Source: an uncultured Methanobrevibacter sp. (lineage in GTDB: Archaea > Methanobacteriota > Methanobacteria > Methanobacteriales > Methanobacteriaceae). From it: 14,055 bases of DNA. How positions within the stretch are numbered: the stretch's first letter is position 1; each line of letters opens with the position of its first letter. The stretch is taken from contig ONQL01000041.1 of NCBI GenBank assembly GCA_900319985.1, forward strand, positions 1 through 14,055. Reading direction: 5' to 3'. The notes below the pieces were generated by a model. The model saw only the letters and a list, made by a program, of their open reading frames with translations, was not told the origin of the DNA and ran no database searches. The translations under genes were made by a program, and so were the position numbers. Below, in pieces: positions 6,409 through 13,992 of this stretch.

Positions 6409-8663
6409 TTAACTTTTAAAGATTTTTTGACAGTATCCTTAATGCAGGTTGCCTGAAGCTTGACTCTGCTTCCTACCTTGAGATTGGCCAATGCAGATTT
6501 TTTAAGGGTCACTTTTGCAATGCCCTTGGAATTGACCTTTGCATGATATGTTTTTCCGTTGAATTTGAAGGTAACTCTTTTGGATTTCAGAGCATTGTTG
6601 ACTTTGGCCTTAAGGATGAGTCTTGATGACTTTTTAACTTTAGTTGTTTTCAAAGCCACGGCATGTCTTACGCTCACCTTTTTGGACATTTTGGTCTTTT
6701 TGTAGACAGCAGTTATTGTATATTTTTTAGGAGCATATTTTGCAGGAATCCTGAATTTTGCAATGCCCTTGGAGTCTGTTTTGAGTGTTTTGACCTTTTT
6801 GCCATTTATTTTGAAGGTAACCTTTGCGTTTTTGATGACCTTTCCGTTGCGGCCGATCACTTTAACCTTATAGTCATCATTATAGGCAACCTTTGTGGAG
6901 AGAGCCTTGATTTTGACTGGAGCATAGTCCACATACACTCCGACATAATAGCTTTCCTTAAATCCGTCTGCACCCACATATTTTACATCCAAATCCCAAT
7001 CGCCGAGAGGAAGTTTTGACAAATCAATCACTGCATATCCGTCCTTGATTGTTGCTGAATACTTTTTGGAGCCGATTTTTACGGAAATCCTGCCTTTGCA
7101 TTTTTCAGGCACTTCAAAGTAAAGAACGTTTTTATCACCTACGCGAACACTGCTTTCATAGGTCATGGAGGGACCCACATAGACATAATCTATCAAATCT
7201 TCAACAAAGTAATCTTTGCCGTCATAGAGTGACCTGACAGTATATTCTCCAGGATTCATATCATCAAAACCTATTGACGCCTTACCCTTAACCAGCTTGA
7301 CTGATTTGTAGAGTTTATCGTTGATGTAGACCTTGAGGTTTCCTTTTGCATTGCTTGGAAGAACAATGCTTATTTCAGACCCGTCTCCATATTCGACAGA
7401 AACCGGAACGTCTATCATATATATGACTGTGAAATTGGCTGATACTGATGAGGAATAGTATTTTTTGTCTCCAAGATATGTAACATTGACAGAATAATTG
7501 CCCCGTTTATATTTGGAAATGTCGATTATCAAATCCTGACCTGATTTTTTAACAGGAACAGACTTGTTGTTGATTGTTGCCCTGAAGAGGTTCACGTTCA
7601 TGTCTTCGGGAATATAAACTTCAATGGAATTATCCTCACCGTATATGTAGAATCCGTCTGAATAGAGGTCCATTTCATAGGTAGTGTTTGCAGTGTGGAC
7701 CTTTTGTCTTGTGAACTTATTTGTCTCGACAAGCACCCTGATTTCATGGACTCCACAGGTTATTGAATTGAAAAGAGAATACAAAAATTCCCCATTCTTG
7801 TCGAGAGCCTTTTTGACAACCAGCTTTGAGTCAACATATACACTCACATTACCTTTTTCCTTTGAATGTACGCTGATGCAGTCGTCATGGTCAAGGAAAA
7901 TTTTTTGAGGGATGCTTATTACTGCATTTGTCACGTTGAATGACCTGTTGACAACTGCAGGATAGTAGTAATCGTCACCGGAATAGTTCACAAGAATGTT
8001 GTGAGTGCCCAGAGCCAGGGAGGTTACCACAGATTCATTGAAATATACGAAATGTGATGAGACATTGGTTGCGTTTAGAAGTTTGCCGTCAACAAAGATT
8101 TCAACGCTTCCTGTTGCAGACCTTGGAAACTGGACTGCAGGCATGAAATAATAGTGCCTTACATCGTATTGGAGTACCTCTTCTGGAACCATGATAGTCG
8201 GAGCATGGTTCTTCGGATATAGCATCACCTTCAGGTCATGAGTAACGTTTATCTCGATGTCATTGTAGAATGCGGACACTTTATAATGTGTCACGTCAAA
8301 TGGAGGCCATACATTAGCTATTATCACCGGAAATTTAGGTTGGGGAAGCTTGATTGGAATCACAACGGAAGTAGTGTTTACTGTATCATTGTAGATTGAT
8401 AAGTCATTGATTTTAACTTCCAAAGTCCCATTAGAGGATTCTGGAAGCTCAACAATAATGTCTGTTAGATTTTCCTTATACACCTTCTCGTCAAAAGTCA
8501 CGTTGATTTTGCTAGCGATTTCGCTGGCTTTCTGAGTGTTTTCCTGAATTATCGGATTTGAATCCTGATTCAGTGCATTATCCGTTGAGTTGTCAGCTGC
8601 ACTAACACAGGACATTGCCAAAATTGCCAGGATAAACAAAAACATAATTTTAGCATATTTCAT
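6402..8663 (-). CDS. Adhesin-like secreted Ig-repeat surface protein (753 aa)
   Basis: A signal peptide (MKYAKIMFLFILAILAMSCVSA) is followed by an Asn/Thr/Gln-rich linker and about six Ig-like repeats of 80-95 residues (roughly 54-148, 153-245, 246-325, 330-414, 417-495, 497-580). These have the 'G-x-L-x-V-x-(V/I)-(D/N)-x-K' and 'Y-x-GD/GK-x-Y-(Y/F)' motifs. Two lysine-rich Big_1-like domains close the protein (582-666, 667-753). The last 58 residues align without gaps to the end of the 1109-aa protein, with 35 identities by eye, so the two are paralogues. The final 93 residues hold 25 Lys and 4 Arg against one acidic residue. There is no membrane anchor. N-x-S/T sequons are frequent, as in a glycosylated surface protein. 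The ATG has no SD and lies only about 3 nt from the predicted transcription start, so the mRNA is probably leaderless. The binding target is unknown. Confidence 0.85.
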   Translation of the reverse strand: MKYAKIMFLFILAILAMSCVSAADNSTDNALNQDSNPIIQENTQKASEIASKINVTFDEKVYKENLTDIIVELPESSNGTLEVKINDLSIYNDTVNTTSVVIPIKLPQPKFPVIIANVWPPFDVTHYKVSAFYNDIEINVTHDLKVMLYPKNHAPTIMVPEEVLQYDVRHYYFMPAVQFPRSATGSVEIFVDGKLLNATNVSSHFVYFNESVVTSLALGTHNILVNYSGDDYYYPAVVNRSFNVTNAVISIPQKIFLDHDDCISVHSKEKGNVSVYVDSKLVVKKALDKNGEFLYSLFNSITCGVHEIRVLVETNKFTRQKVHTANTTYEMDLYSDGFYIYGEDNSIEVYIPEDMNVNLFRATINNKSVPVKKSGQDLIIDISKYKRGNYSVNVTYLGDKKYYSSSVSANFTVIYMIDVPVSVEYGDGSEISIVLPSNAKGNLKVYINDKLYKSVKLVKGKASIGFDDMNPGEYTVRSLYDGKDYFVEDLIDYVYVGPSMTYESSVRVGDKNVLYFEVPEKCKGRISVKIGSKKYSATIKDGYAVIDLSKLPLGDWDLDVKYVGADGFKESYYVGVYVDYAPVKIKALSTKVAYNDDYKVKVIGRNGKVIKNAKVTFKINGKKVKTLKTDSKGIAKFRIPAKYAPKKYTITAVYKKTKMSKKVSVRHAVALKTTKVKKSSRLILKAKVNNALKSKRVTFKFNGKTYHAKVNSKGIAKVTLKKSALANLKVGSRVKLQATCIKDTVKKSLKVKK

Positions 8664-8687
8664 GGATTAATATATGGATAGTATTTT

Positions 8688-8700
8688 ATTTATATATTAA
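8688..8700 (-). promoter_or_regulatory. TATA box giving a leaderless mRNA
   Basis: TTAATATATAAAT on the minus strand is centred near 8693. A start ~26 nt downstream falls at 8666-8668, practically at the ATG (8663), and no SD precedes that ATG. Confidence 0.55.
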
Positions 8701-8805
8701 GAAAAATTGAAATTTTTTAAAGTCCTGACGTGAATAATTTTAAATTGGATTACATGAAAACATTGAAAAACAGTTAAAAATAGCTTCAAAAACATGGAGG
8801 AAATA

Positions 8806-8829
8806 AAAGCATGAAAAAAATCATGCTTT
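8806..8829. terminator. Perfect 9-bp hairpin downstream of the MPATG gene
   Basis: AAAGCATGA (8806-8814) and TCATGCTTT (8821-8829) form an exact stem with a six-base A (plus) or T (minus) loop. On the minus strand it follows the T-rich 3' end of the gene (ATTATTTTCTTTTT at 8843-8856, T8 at 8830-8837). It is likely a 3'-end stabiliser or part of the terminator. Confidence 0.5.
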
Positions 8830-8858
8830 AAAAAAAAGGAATAAAAAGAAAATAATAT

Positions 8859-9251
8859 TTATTTTCTTCTTCTTAAAGCAGCACAACCGCCTAAAAGAGC
8901 ACTTGCACCAAGCAATACTAATACAGGATTACCAGTTGCAGGCATTTTGTGAGTAGCAGTTGTGTTGTTTGTTGTGTTTGTTGTGTTTATTGGATGACCA
9001 GCAGCATGGCCGGTTGAGTTACCTGTTGCGTTGGTTGCATTGGTTGCATTGGTTGGTTCACCTGCAGCAGGTTCGTGATGTGCGTAATCAGGATCAATGT
9101 ATGGACCACCTTCATGGCCAACGCCAGTTTCATTGAATTGGCTTTCAGCCCATCCGTTGTCAGTTACATTATCTGCCGCACATGCAACACCAGCAGATGC
9201 GATAATGCAGAATACTGCAAGTAATGCTAATAATTTTTTTGAAACATTCAT
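8859..9251 (-). CDS. Small secreted Asn/Thr-rich protein with MPATG sorting signal (130 aa)
   Basis: I do not recognise the family, but the architecture is clear. A signal peptide (MNVSKKLLALLAVFCIIASAGVACA) is followed by a short Gly/His/Asp region (~31-66) and an Asn-Ala-Thr/Asn-Thr-Thr low-complexity segment (68-100) with about ten N-x-S/T sequons. The tail is MPATG (103-107), a hydrophobic stretch (~108-125) and RRRK: the three-part layout of an LPxTG-type sortase substrate. Covalent attachment to the wall by a sortase is therefore likely; no sortase gene is in the window. Six histidines (46, 58, 59, 82, 86, 101) might bind metal, which is speculative. The start at 9251 is chosen because AGAGGTG precedes it with correct spacing; an upstream in-frame ATG (9269) lies before that SD. 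The promoter is strong and flanked by palindromes, which suggests high, regulated expression. Confidence 0.78.
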   Translation of the reverse strand: MNVSKKLLALLAVFCIIASAGVACAADNVTDNGWAESQFNETGVGHEGGPYIDPDYAHHEPAAGEPTNATNATNATGNSTGHAAGHPINTTNTTNNTTATHKMPATGNPVLVLLGASALLGGCAALRRRK

Positions 9252-9284
9252 ATTTTCACCTCTTAACATAATCTTTAAGTGCCA

Positions 9285-9302
9285 TGTTAATCCTAATTAA
9301 CA
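9285..9302. promoter_or_regulatory. Palindrome TGTTAA-N6-TTAACA, copy 2, in the MPATG leader
   Basis: TGTTAATCCTAATTAACA has perfect outer arms (TGTTAA/TTAACA, 7 bp with the next pair). It lies between the predicted transcription start (~9313) and the SD of the MPATG gene, so it could be an operator or an RNA hairpin. Copy 1 at 256-277 shares the core, the 6-bp spacing and the right flank CACA. Confidence 0.5.
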
Positions 9303-9335
9303 CATCTAAGCACAAGTAAATATATGAACCAACCC

Positions 9336-9352
9336 ATATATAAAGCTTTTCG
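9336..9352 (-). promoter_or_regulatory. BRE/TATA promoter of the MPATG gene
   Basis: On the minus strand CGAAAAG is followed by CTTTATATATG, the best archaeal BRE/TATA match in the window. A start near 9313 gives a leader of about 60 nt. Confidence 0.7.
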
Positions 9353-9354
9353 AG

Positions 9355-9372
9355 TGCAAGTACTCACTTGCA
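9355..9372. promoter_or_regulatory. Palindrome TGCAAGT-N4-ACTTGCA directly upstream of the BRE
   Basis: Perfect 7-bp inverted repeats (9355-9361 and 9366-9372) end 2-3 bp before the BRE of the MPATG promoter. A site abutting the BRE is where archaeal activators that recruit TBP/TFB bind, so this is a good candidate for an activator or repressor site. It is distinct in sequence from the TGTTAA palindrome. Confidence 0.5.
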
Positions 9373-9568
9373 TCTCAAAACAATAAATAAAGACAAGATA
9401 ATCAAATATATTGGAAATAAAAATATTTAAAAGCTTGTATTAAATATTTACGGTTAAAATATTGATTTTGATGAGAATTTTCAGCATGAATTGAAAAAAT
9501 ATCAGCAAAATTCAGTGAAACATAATAATTAAAAAAAAGTCATTTTTTTCAGGCGTTTCAAAAACACT

Positions 9569-9579
9569 AAAAAAAAAAA
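9569..9579 (-). terminator. T-tract terminator of the MFS gene
   Basis: An 11-base T-run on the minus strand, about 30 nt past the MFS stop codon; a second T-run (9543-9549) follows. No strong hairpin is present. The remaining 9373-9568 holds no recognisable gene. Confidence 0.55.
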
Positions 9580-9606
9580 GATAAATGAGAGATAAACTCC
9601 CATTGT

Positions 9607-11124
9607 TTAAATCCGTTTATCCTGTAGCCGCAATGTTAGAATAAAAACAATTCCCATAATGATTGCAGTTACCATCATCACAAATGCCATGGCATTCTGA
9701 ATAATGGCATCGACAATATTTACAATGAATGCATCCTGTGATTTGACCTCATTTATACTACCAATTTTTTGGAAGTAATCATAGACGCCCTGCTGGTACT
9801 CTTCGTCTCCTGAATGTTCAGGCGCATAGGTATCGACTGCTGTACTAATTCCTCCAATAACCCCAAGAATTAGGATTATTCCGATGATTGCTGTACCTAA
9901 TGATTCACCTAATGTCTGACTGGTTGTATTAATACCTGATGCGTTATTCTGACTTTCCTTAGGAATATTGATTAATGAAATATCAGTACATAAAGCCATT
10001 AAAAAGCCGAGTCCTGATCCCAATACAAACAGTCCAGGCATTAACTCTATGGTTGCTGTATCAAGTCTGAACTGATAGCTTAAAATCAAACATCCGAGGA
10101 TTGACATCAAACATCCAATTGCCATGATTTTCTTGTGACTCAACTTTACGGTCAAACTTGGAGCTATAACAGCAAAAATAAGCAAACCTATAGTTAGCGG
10201 AAGGGTAGTCAAACCTGTATCAAATGCATTTAACTCCAATACACTTTGCAGATAGAGAGAAACTGCAAACAATGCACCACCCATTGCAAGATAGGACAAA
10301 AGCAAAATGAGAGAACCTACACGTAAATTTCTATCCTTGAATAAGTCCATATCAAGCAATGGCACTTGTCCATTTCTTTTTCTTTTGATTTCAAACAATG
10401 CGAAGATTATTAAGGCAATTACGCCTAAAACAATTATTACAATGCTGGTATAAATATCATTAGACAGCATCAAAATACCTAAAACGAGTAAGACAAGACC
10501 TACAAATGAAATTACAGATCCGGCAATGTCCAAATCTCTTCTGGATTCTGTAGGTACGAAATAAGGTATTTTACTTTGCATCAGCAAAATAATGAAGACA
10601 ACTATCAATTCACATGCAAAACCATATCTCCAACTGAAAAATGTTGTCATGACCCCTCCAAAGAGCGGGCCGACAGCAGCTGCAATTGCACCCATTACAC
10701 CCACAATTGCCAAAGCGACTGTACGTTTATCTCCAGAATATGTTCCGCTTATTATGGAAATGGTAGCAGGCATCATTAATGCCCCGGCAATACCTTCAAT
10801 CACAGCCCATCCGACAAATAACATTTCAACACTTGAACTTATTGCTGCGGTGAATGTACCGACACCATAAAGTGCAGTACCGATTAAAAACAGTTTCTTT
10901 TTACCGACTATGTCCTGTAGCTTGGCACTGAGCAGCATGAATGCAGCGGTGATGAGCGTATAAAATGACATTGTCATTTGAATGGCGCTTACATCAGTAT
11001 TCAAATCGGCAACAACCTGAGAGATACTAACGTTCATGAATGTAGCGTCCAAAGCTATAATAAAGGAAGCGAAAGCCACCACAATTAGTGGAATCCAAGA
11101 GTGTTCCTTAATTGTTTCATTCAT
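9607..11124 (-). CDS. MFS multidrug-type exporter, DHA2 (14-TM, EmrB/QacA) family
   Basis: This 505-residue polytopic membrane protein is of normal length for the family. Family motifs are intact: D1 'LDATFMNVSIS' (25-35) in helix 1, motif A 'AKLQDIVGKKK' (67-77) in the 2-3 loop, and antiporter motif C around 'GPLFGG' (152-157) in helix 5 followed by WRYGF (165-169). These identify a proton-coupled drug or metabolite exporter; the substrate cannot be told from sequence. About 14 hydrophobic segments are visible, with an acidic external loop (~430-465) before the last helix, as in QacA/EmrB types. The ATG at 11124 follows GGAGGATT at about 7 nt. It is transcribed divergently from the beta-helix adhesin-like gene and ends with its own T-tract. 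It has no adjacent regulator or membrane-fusion partner. A role in bile salt, antimicrobial or wall-precursor export would be guesswork. Confidence 0.9.
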   Translation of the reverse strand: MNETIKEHSWIPLIVVAFASFIIALDATFMNVSISQVVADLNTDVSAIQMTMSFYTLITAAFMLLSAKLQDIVGKKKLFLIGTALYGVGTFTAAISSSVEMLFVGWAVIEGIAGALMMPATISIISGTYSGDKRTVALAIVGVMGAIAAAVGPLFGGVMTTFFSWRYGFACELIVVFIILLMQSKIPYFVPTESRRDLDIAGSVISFVGLVLLVLGILMLSNDIYTSIVIIVLGVIALIIFALFEIKRKRNGQVPLLDMDLFKDRNLRVGSLILLLSYLAMGGALFAVSLYLQSVLELNAFDTGLTTLPLTIGLLIFAVIAPSLTVKLSHKKIMAIGCLMSILGCLILSYQFRLDTATIELMPGLFVLGSGLGFLMALCTDISLINIPKESQNNASGINTTSQTLGESLGTAIIGIILILGVIGGISTAVDTYAPEHSGDEEYQQGVYDYFQKIGSINEVKSQDAFIVNIVDAIIQNAMAFVMMVTAIIMGIVFILTLRLQDKRI

Positions 11125-11192
11125 ATTTTTTAATCCTCCAATATAGTGTTAATAAGAATATAGATAACCTAACTAACTTTTCATATCTTTAA

Positions 11193-11215
11193 ATGGATAT
11201 ATTCAACAATTCCAT
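11193..11215. promoter_or_regulatory. Imperfect palindrome ATGGA-N13-TCCAT upstream of the MFS gene
   Basis: Five-base arms (11193-11197 and 11211-11215) flank an AT-rich core just upstream of a weak TATA-like TTTAAAGATATG (minus, about 11180-11192). This is a plausible but weak operator for the exporter. Confidence 0.25.
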
Positions 11216-11304
11216 ATACCACTATTATTTTTTTCTTTTCGATGATATATATTTTTTTCATGAGATAATGAAAAGATTCGTTGCCTCTGCTGTTGTTAAT
11301 ATCC

Positions 11305-11335
11305 CAAATCATGATTTGATTAAAGTTAAATCAAA
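11305..11335. promoter_or_regulatory. Overlapping palindromes in the divergent MFS/adhesin intergenic region
   Basis: CAAATCATGATTTG (11305-11318) is a perfect 14-bp palindrome. Its right arm is shared by a second inverted repeat, TTTGATT-N7-AATCAAA (11315-11321 and 11329-11335). The two structures lie roughly midway between the divergent genes and about 100 bp upstream of the + strand TATA box. The 369-bp gap contains no gene. Confidence 0.4.
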
Positions 11336-11428
11336 AAATTTTCCCTAACCCATTAGAGTATTGAAACTCAGACATTGACAGCAATAATTTTGAAAAACTA
11401 CCAAAGCGGAACATTTAGACAAACACAT

Positions 11429-11444
11429 GAAAGGATTATATTTA
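11429..11444 (+). promoter_or_regulatory. Promoter of the beta-helix adhesin-like gene
   Basis: GAAAGG followed by ATTATATTTAA fits BRE plus TATA; a start near 11464 gives a leader of about 30 nt. A weak SD (AGGAAG, 11481-11486) precedes the ATG at 11494. Confidence 0.55.
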
Positions 11445-11493
11445 ACAAACTTAAATTAATCATGATACAAATATAGTCATAGGAAGTCTTACT

Positions 11494-13881
11494 ATGAACA
11501 GCAAAAAAATCATTTTTCTTCTGGTATTGATTATCCTAAGCGTTTTCATATCATCTGCCGTCAGTGCACAGGATTTGAACGCTACAGATGAAGTTAAAAT
11601 ATCAGACAATAATCAATTGAAAATTAATGAAGAGAATGCATTGTCAGCAACGCATAAAGTATCCGGAAATACATTTGAGGATATTCAAAAAGTCGTCGAC
11701 AATGCCAAAAGCGGAGACACAATATCCCTTTCTGGAAAGTATATCGGAAAGGGATCCAAGATTAAAATCAGCAAGGAACTGAAAATCGAAGGGAATGGAG
11801 CGACATTGGACGGTGATTCATCATCCATGATTTTTGAGATTACAGGAAATCACGTCACTGTCAACAACATCACATTTGTAAACGGGAAAAGCGCATCATC
11901 CGGTGCAATTGACTGGTGGAGCGGAACCAAAAACGGACAAAAAGACTCATATGGACTTTTAACCAACTGCAGATTCATAGATTGTAATGCAGATTACTAC
12001 GCCGGCGCAGTCTACTTCTTTGATAATGAACTTACCATGAGAAACTGTTATTTTGAAAACAACAGGGCATCAAAAGGAGGTGCCGTTTATGTGCTGGGCA
12101 GCAACTGCGTAATTGAAGATTGCGAATTCCAATCCAACTTTGCCAAAACAGGAGGAGCCATCTTCAGCGAACAGAACACAATAATTACAGGCTGCAACTT
12201 CCAAACCAATACGGCAAACAATGGTGGAGCCATCTATTCCGAAGGTTCAAATGCAACCATCTCCAAATCCAAGTTTTCAAAAAACGACGCTTCGGAAGGG
12301 AAAAACCTTTACGTTGAAAATGTAGCGAACGTTGCCGTCGACACATGTGAATGGAATGTGGCCAACCCTCATGACTACACAACACTCGGAATTAAAGGAT
12401 CAATCAATGCAATTGAATTAAAAGCGACTTCAATAACCGTACCAGAATCATCAGGACTTGTCAAAGCAGAACAGACAATTACCGCAACAGTCAAAGACAG
12501 TTCAAACAATCTTGTAACATCAGGAAGAGTTGAATTTACGGTCAATGGAAAAATCTATTCAGCAGCTGTCCGCAATGGAAAGGCAAACATCAAATACACC
12601 CTTACATCTGTAGGAAACTTTCCATCTTCTGCAAAATACATTGGAAATGGATTCTATGATTCTTCTGCAAGCATTGCTTTCAATGTAATCTCAAAGCCGA
12701 ATACCGTCAAATTCAGTGCAAAAAGCCTTACAACATACTACAATTCAGGTGCAAAATTAAGCATCAGTGCTATGGACATCGATTCAAAACCTGCCGCAAA
12801 TGTCAAAGTGAGCATCAATCTAAACAGAAAGACATACACTGCAACATCAAACGCCAACGGAATTGCAACATTTACCCTTCCAAAGTTGGGAGTGGGAAGT
12901 TACAATGCAGTGATAAGCAGTGCAGAACCGTCAAAAGTAATTGCAAATTCCATTTCAGCTTCCATCAAAATAAACAGAATAACAGCCAAGCTGACACCTG
13001 CAAAACTGTCCACCACATACGGATCTGGAAAATATTTCCAAATCAAGGCCATAAATTCAAATACAAAAAAGGCCCTCGCAAACATTAAATTATCCTTAAA
13101 GATCTATACAGACAAAAGCTATAGGACAGTTACAGTAACTACAGCTTCAAACGGATATGCAAAATATGCAGCATCCACATTAAGCATTGGAACCCACAAG
13201 ATTGTTGTAAGCACCAAAGACAAGAAATACATCACCGCAGCATCAAAAACAAGTTCAGTGAAAATCTCTCCTGCGACATTGCTCATAAGTGCACCGAAAG
13301 TAACAAACGAATACCAGAAATCACAGACATTCAAAGTAGTCGTTAAAAACAAGCAGACCGGAAAAGCCATGACCGGAGTCAGCGTATCCATCAAAGTCTA
13401 TAGCAAAAGCAGCTCCAAAATCTACAACGTAAAGACAAACAGCAAGGGCACTGCAAGCATCAACACCAAATCACTAAGCAAAGCATCCCACAGCGTTGTC
13501 ATTAGCGTCAAAAAGACAGGCAAGTATAAAGCGGCTTCTGCCAAAAGCAGCATAACAATTACAAAAGTTAAATTGCAGACAACAATAACCATAGACAGAT
13601 GTTATAAAACCGGTAACCTGGCAGAATATTACATTGAACTGACCTTAAGGGACAGCAAAGGCAATCCAATAGCCGACAAAGAAATTGACATTGAAACCAT
13701 AATCTATATGGGACCACATACCACATCAAAACACAGCACTGCAAAAACCAACAGTGCAGGCATAGCCAAAGGCTATGTCAATGCAATGATCGGTGGAATC
13801 GCAAACTATGATGTGACCGCAAGATTTGCCGGAGACAATTCATATCTGCAATCAGAAAGTAGAACAGTGTATCTCGACTGA
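11494..13881 (+). CDS. Adhesin-like secreted beta-helix plus Ig-repeat surface protein (795 aa)
   Basis: A signal peptide (MNSKKIIFLLVLIILSVFISSAVSA) leads into a right-handed beta-helix (about 56-300). This begins with 'TFEDIQKVVDNAKSGDTISLSG' and carries chlamydial-Pmp-like GGA(I/V)(Y/F) rungs near 171, 195, 220 and 244, a period of 24-25 residues. A Big_3_5-like Ig domain follows (~313-398: 'GRVEFTVNGK', 'AKYIGNGFY'). Three repeats of ~95 residues come next (~400-493, 494-590, 591-690), and the protein ends with a Big_1-like domain (~691-795: 'DSKGNPIADKEI', 'TNSAGIAKG', 'RFAGDNSYL'). The beta-helix has several Cys. There is no C-terminal anchor or sorting motif and no lysine-rich tail like that of the minus-strand paralogues, so attachment is unclear. 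Proteins of this plan are abundant in Methanobrevibacter and are thought to bind partner cells or glycans; the ligand here is unknown. Confidence 0.87.
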   Translation: MNSKKIIFLLVLIILSVFISSAVSAQDLNATDEVKISDNNQLKINEENALSATHKVSGNTFEDIQKVVDNAKSGDTISLSGKYIGKGSKIKISKELKIEGNGATLDGDSSSMIFEITGNHVTVNNITFVNGKSASSGAIDWWSGTKNGQKDSYGLLTNCRFIDCNADYYAGAVYFFDNELTMRNCYFENNRASKGGAVYVLGSNCVIEDCEFQSNFAKTGGAIFSEQNTIITGCNFQTNTANNGGAIYSEGSNATISKSKFSKNDASEGKNLYVENVANVAVDTCEWNVANPHDYTTLGIKGSINAIELKATSITVPESSGLVKAEQTITATVKDSSNNLVTSGRVEFTVNGKIYSAAVRNGKANIKYTLTSVGNFPSSAKYIGNGFYDSSASIAFNVISKPNTVKFSAKSLTTYYNSGAKLSISAMDIDSKPAANVKVSINLNRKTYTATSNANGIATFTLPKLGVGSYNAVISSAEPSKVIANSISASIKINRITAKLTPAKLSTTYGSGKYFQIKAINSNTKKALANIKLSLKIYTDKSYRTVTVTTASNGYAKYAASTLSIGTHKIVVSTKDKKYITAASKTSSVKISPATLLISAPKVTNEYQKSQTFKVVVKNKQTGKAMTGVSVSIKVYSKSSSKIYNVKTNSKGTASINTKSLSKASHSVVISVKKTGKYKAASAKSSITITKVKLQTTITIDRCYKTGNLAEYYIELTLRDSKGNPIADKEIDIETIIYMGPHTTSKHSTAKTNSAGIAKGYVNAMIGGIANYDVTARFAGDNSYLQSESRTVYLD

Positions 13882-13913
13882 TGGGAAAATCACTTCCCAT
13901 CCTTATTTTTTTT
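13880..13913 (+). terminator. Hairpin/T-tract terminator of the beta-helix gene
   Basis: GATGGGAA (13880-13887) and TTCCCATC (13894-13901) form a perfect 8-bp stem with a 6-nt loop. It overlaps the TGA stop (13879-13881) and is followed by TTATTTTTTTT to 13913. It is bacterial-like in form and the clearest terminator in the window. Confidence 0.8.
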
Positions 13914-13937
13914 AAAAAATTTAAATCAAATTTTTGC

Positions 13938-13956
13938 AAGGAAAACATATATATGG
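13938..13956 (+). promoter_or_regulatory. Promoter-like element for a gene beyond the window
   Basis: AAGGAAAA followed by CATATATATGG reads as a BRE plus TATA box. Transcription would start near 13975 and proceed off the right edge. Confidence 0.45.
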
Positions 13957-13992
13957 GACTCTTTCAAAAACTTTGTTGATTTAAAATTTTTT

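Noticed and set aside
9252..9269. Upstream ATG for the MPATG protein
   Set aside because: The AGAGGTG SD lies between this ATG and the ATG at 9251, and the 9251 start gives a standard signal peptide.
9461..9530. TGATGA box and CAG/CTGA-like motifs suggesting a C/D-box sRNA
   Set aside because: No correctly ordered C, D', C' and D boxes on either strand.
10592..10870. 92-codon plus-strand open frame inside the MFS gene
   Set aside because: Mirror of membrane helices 3-6 of the exporter; all family motifs are on the minus strand.
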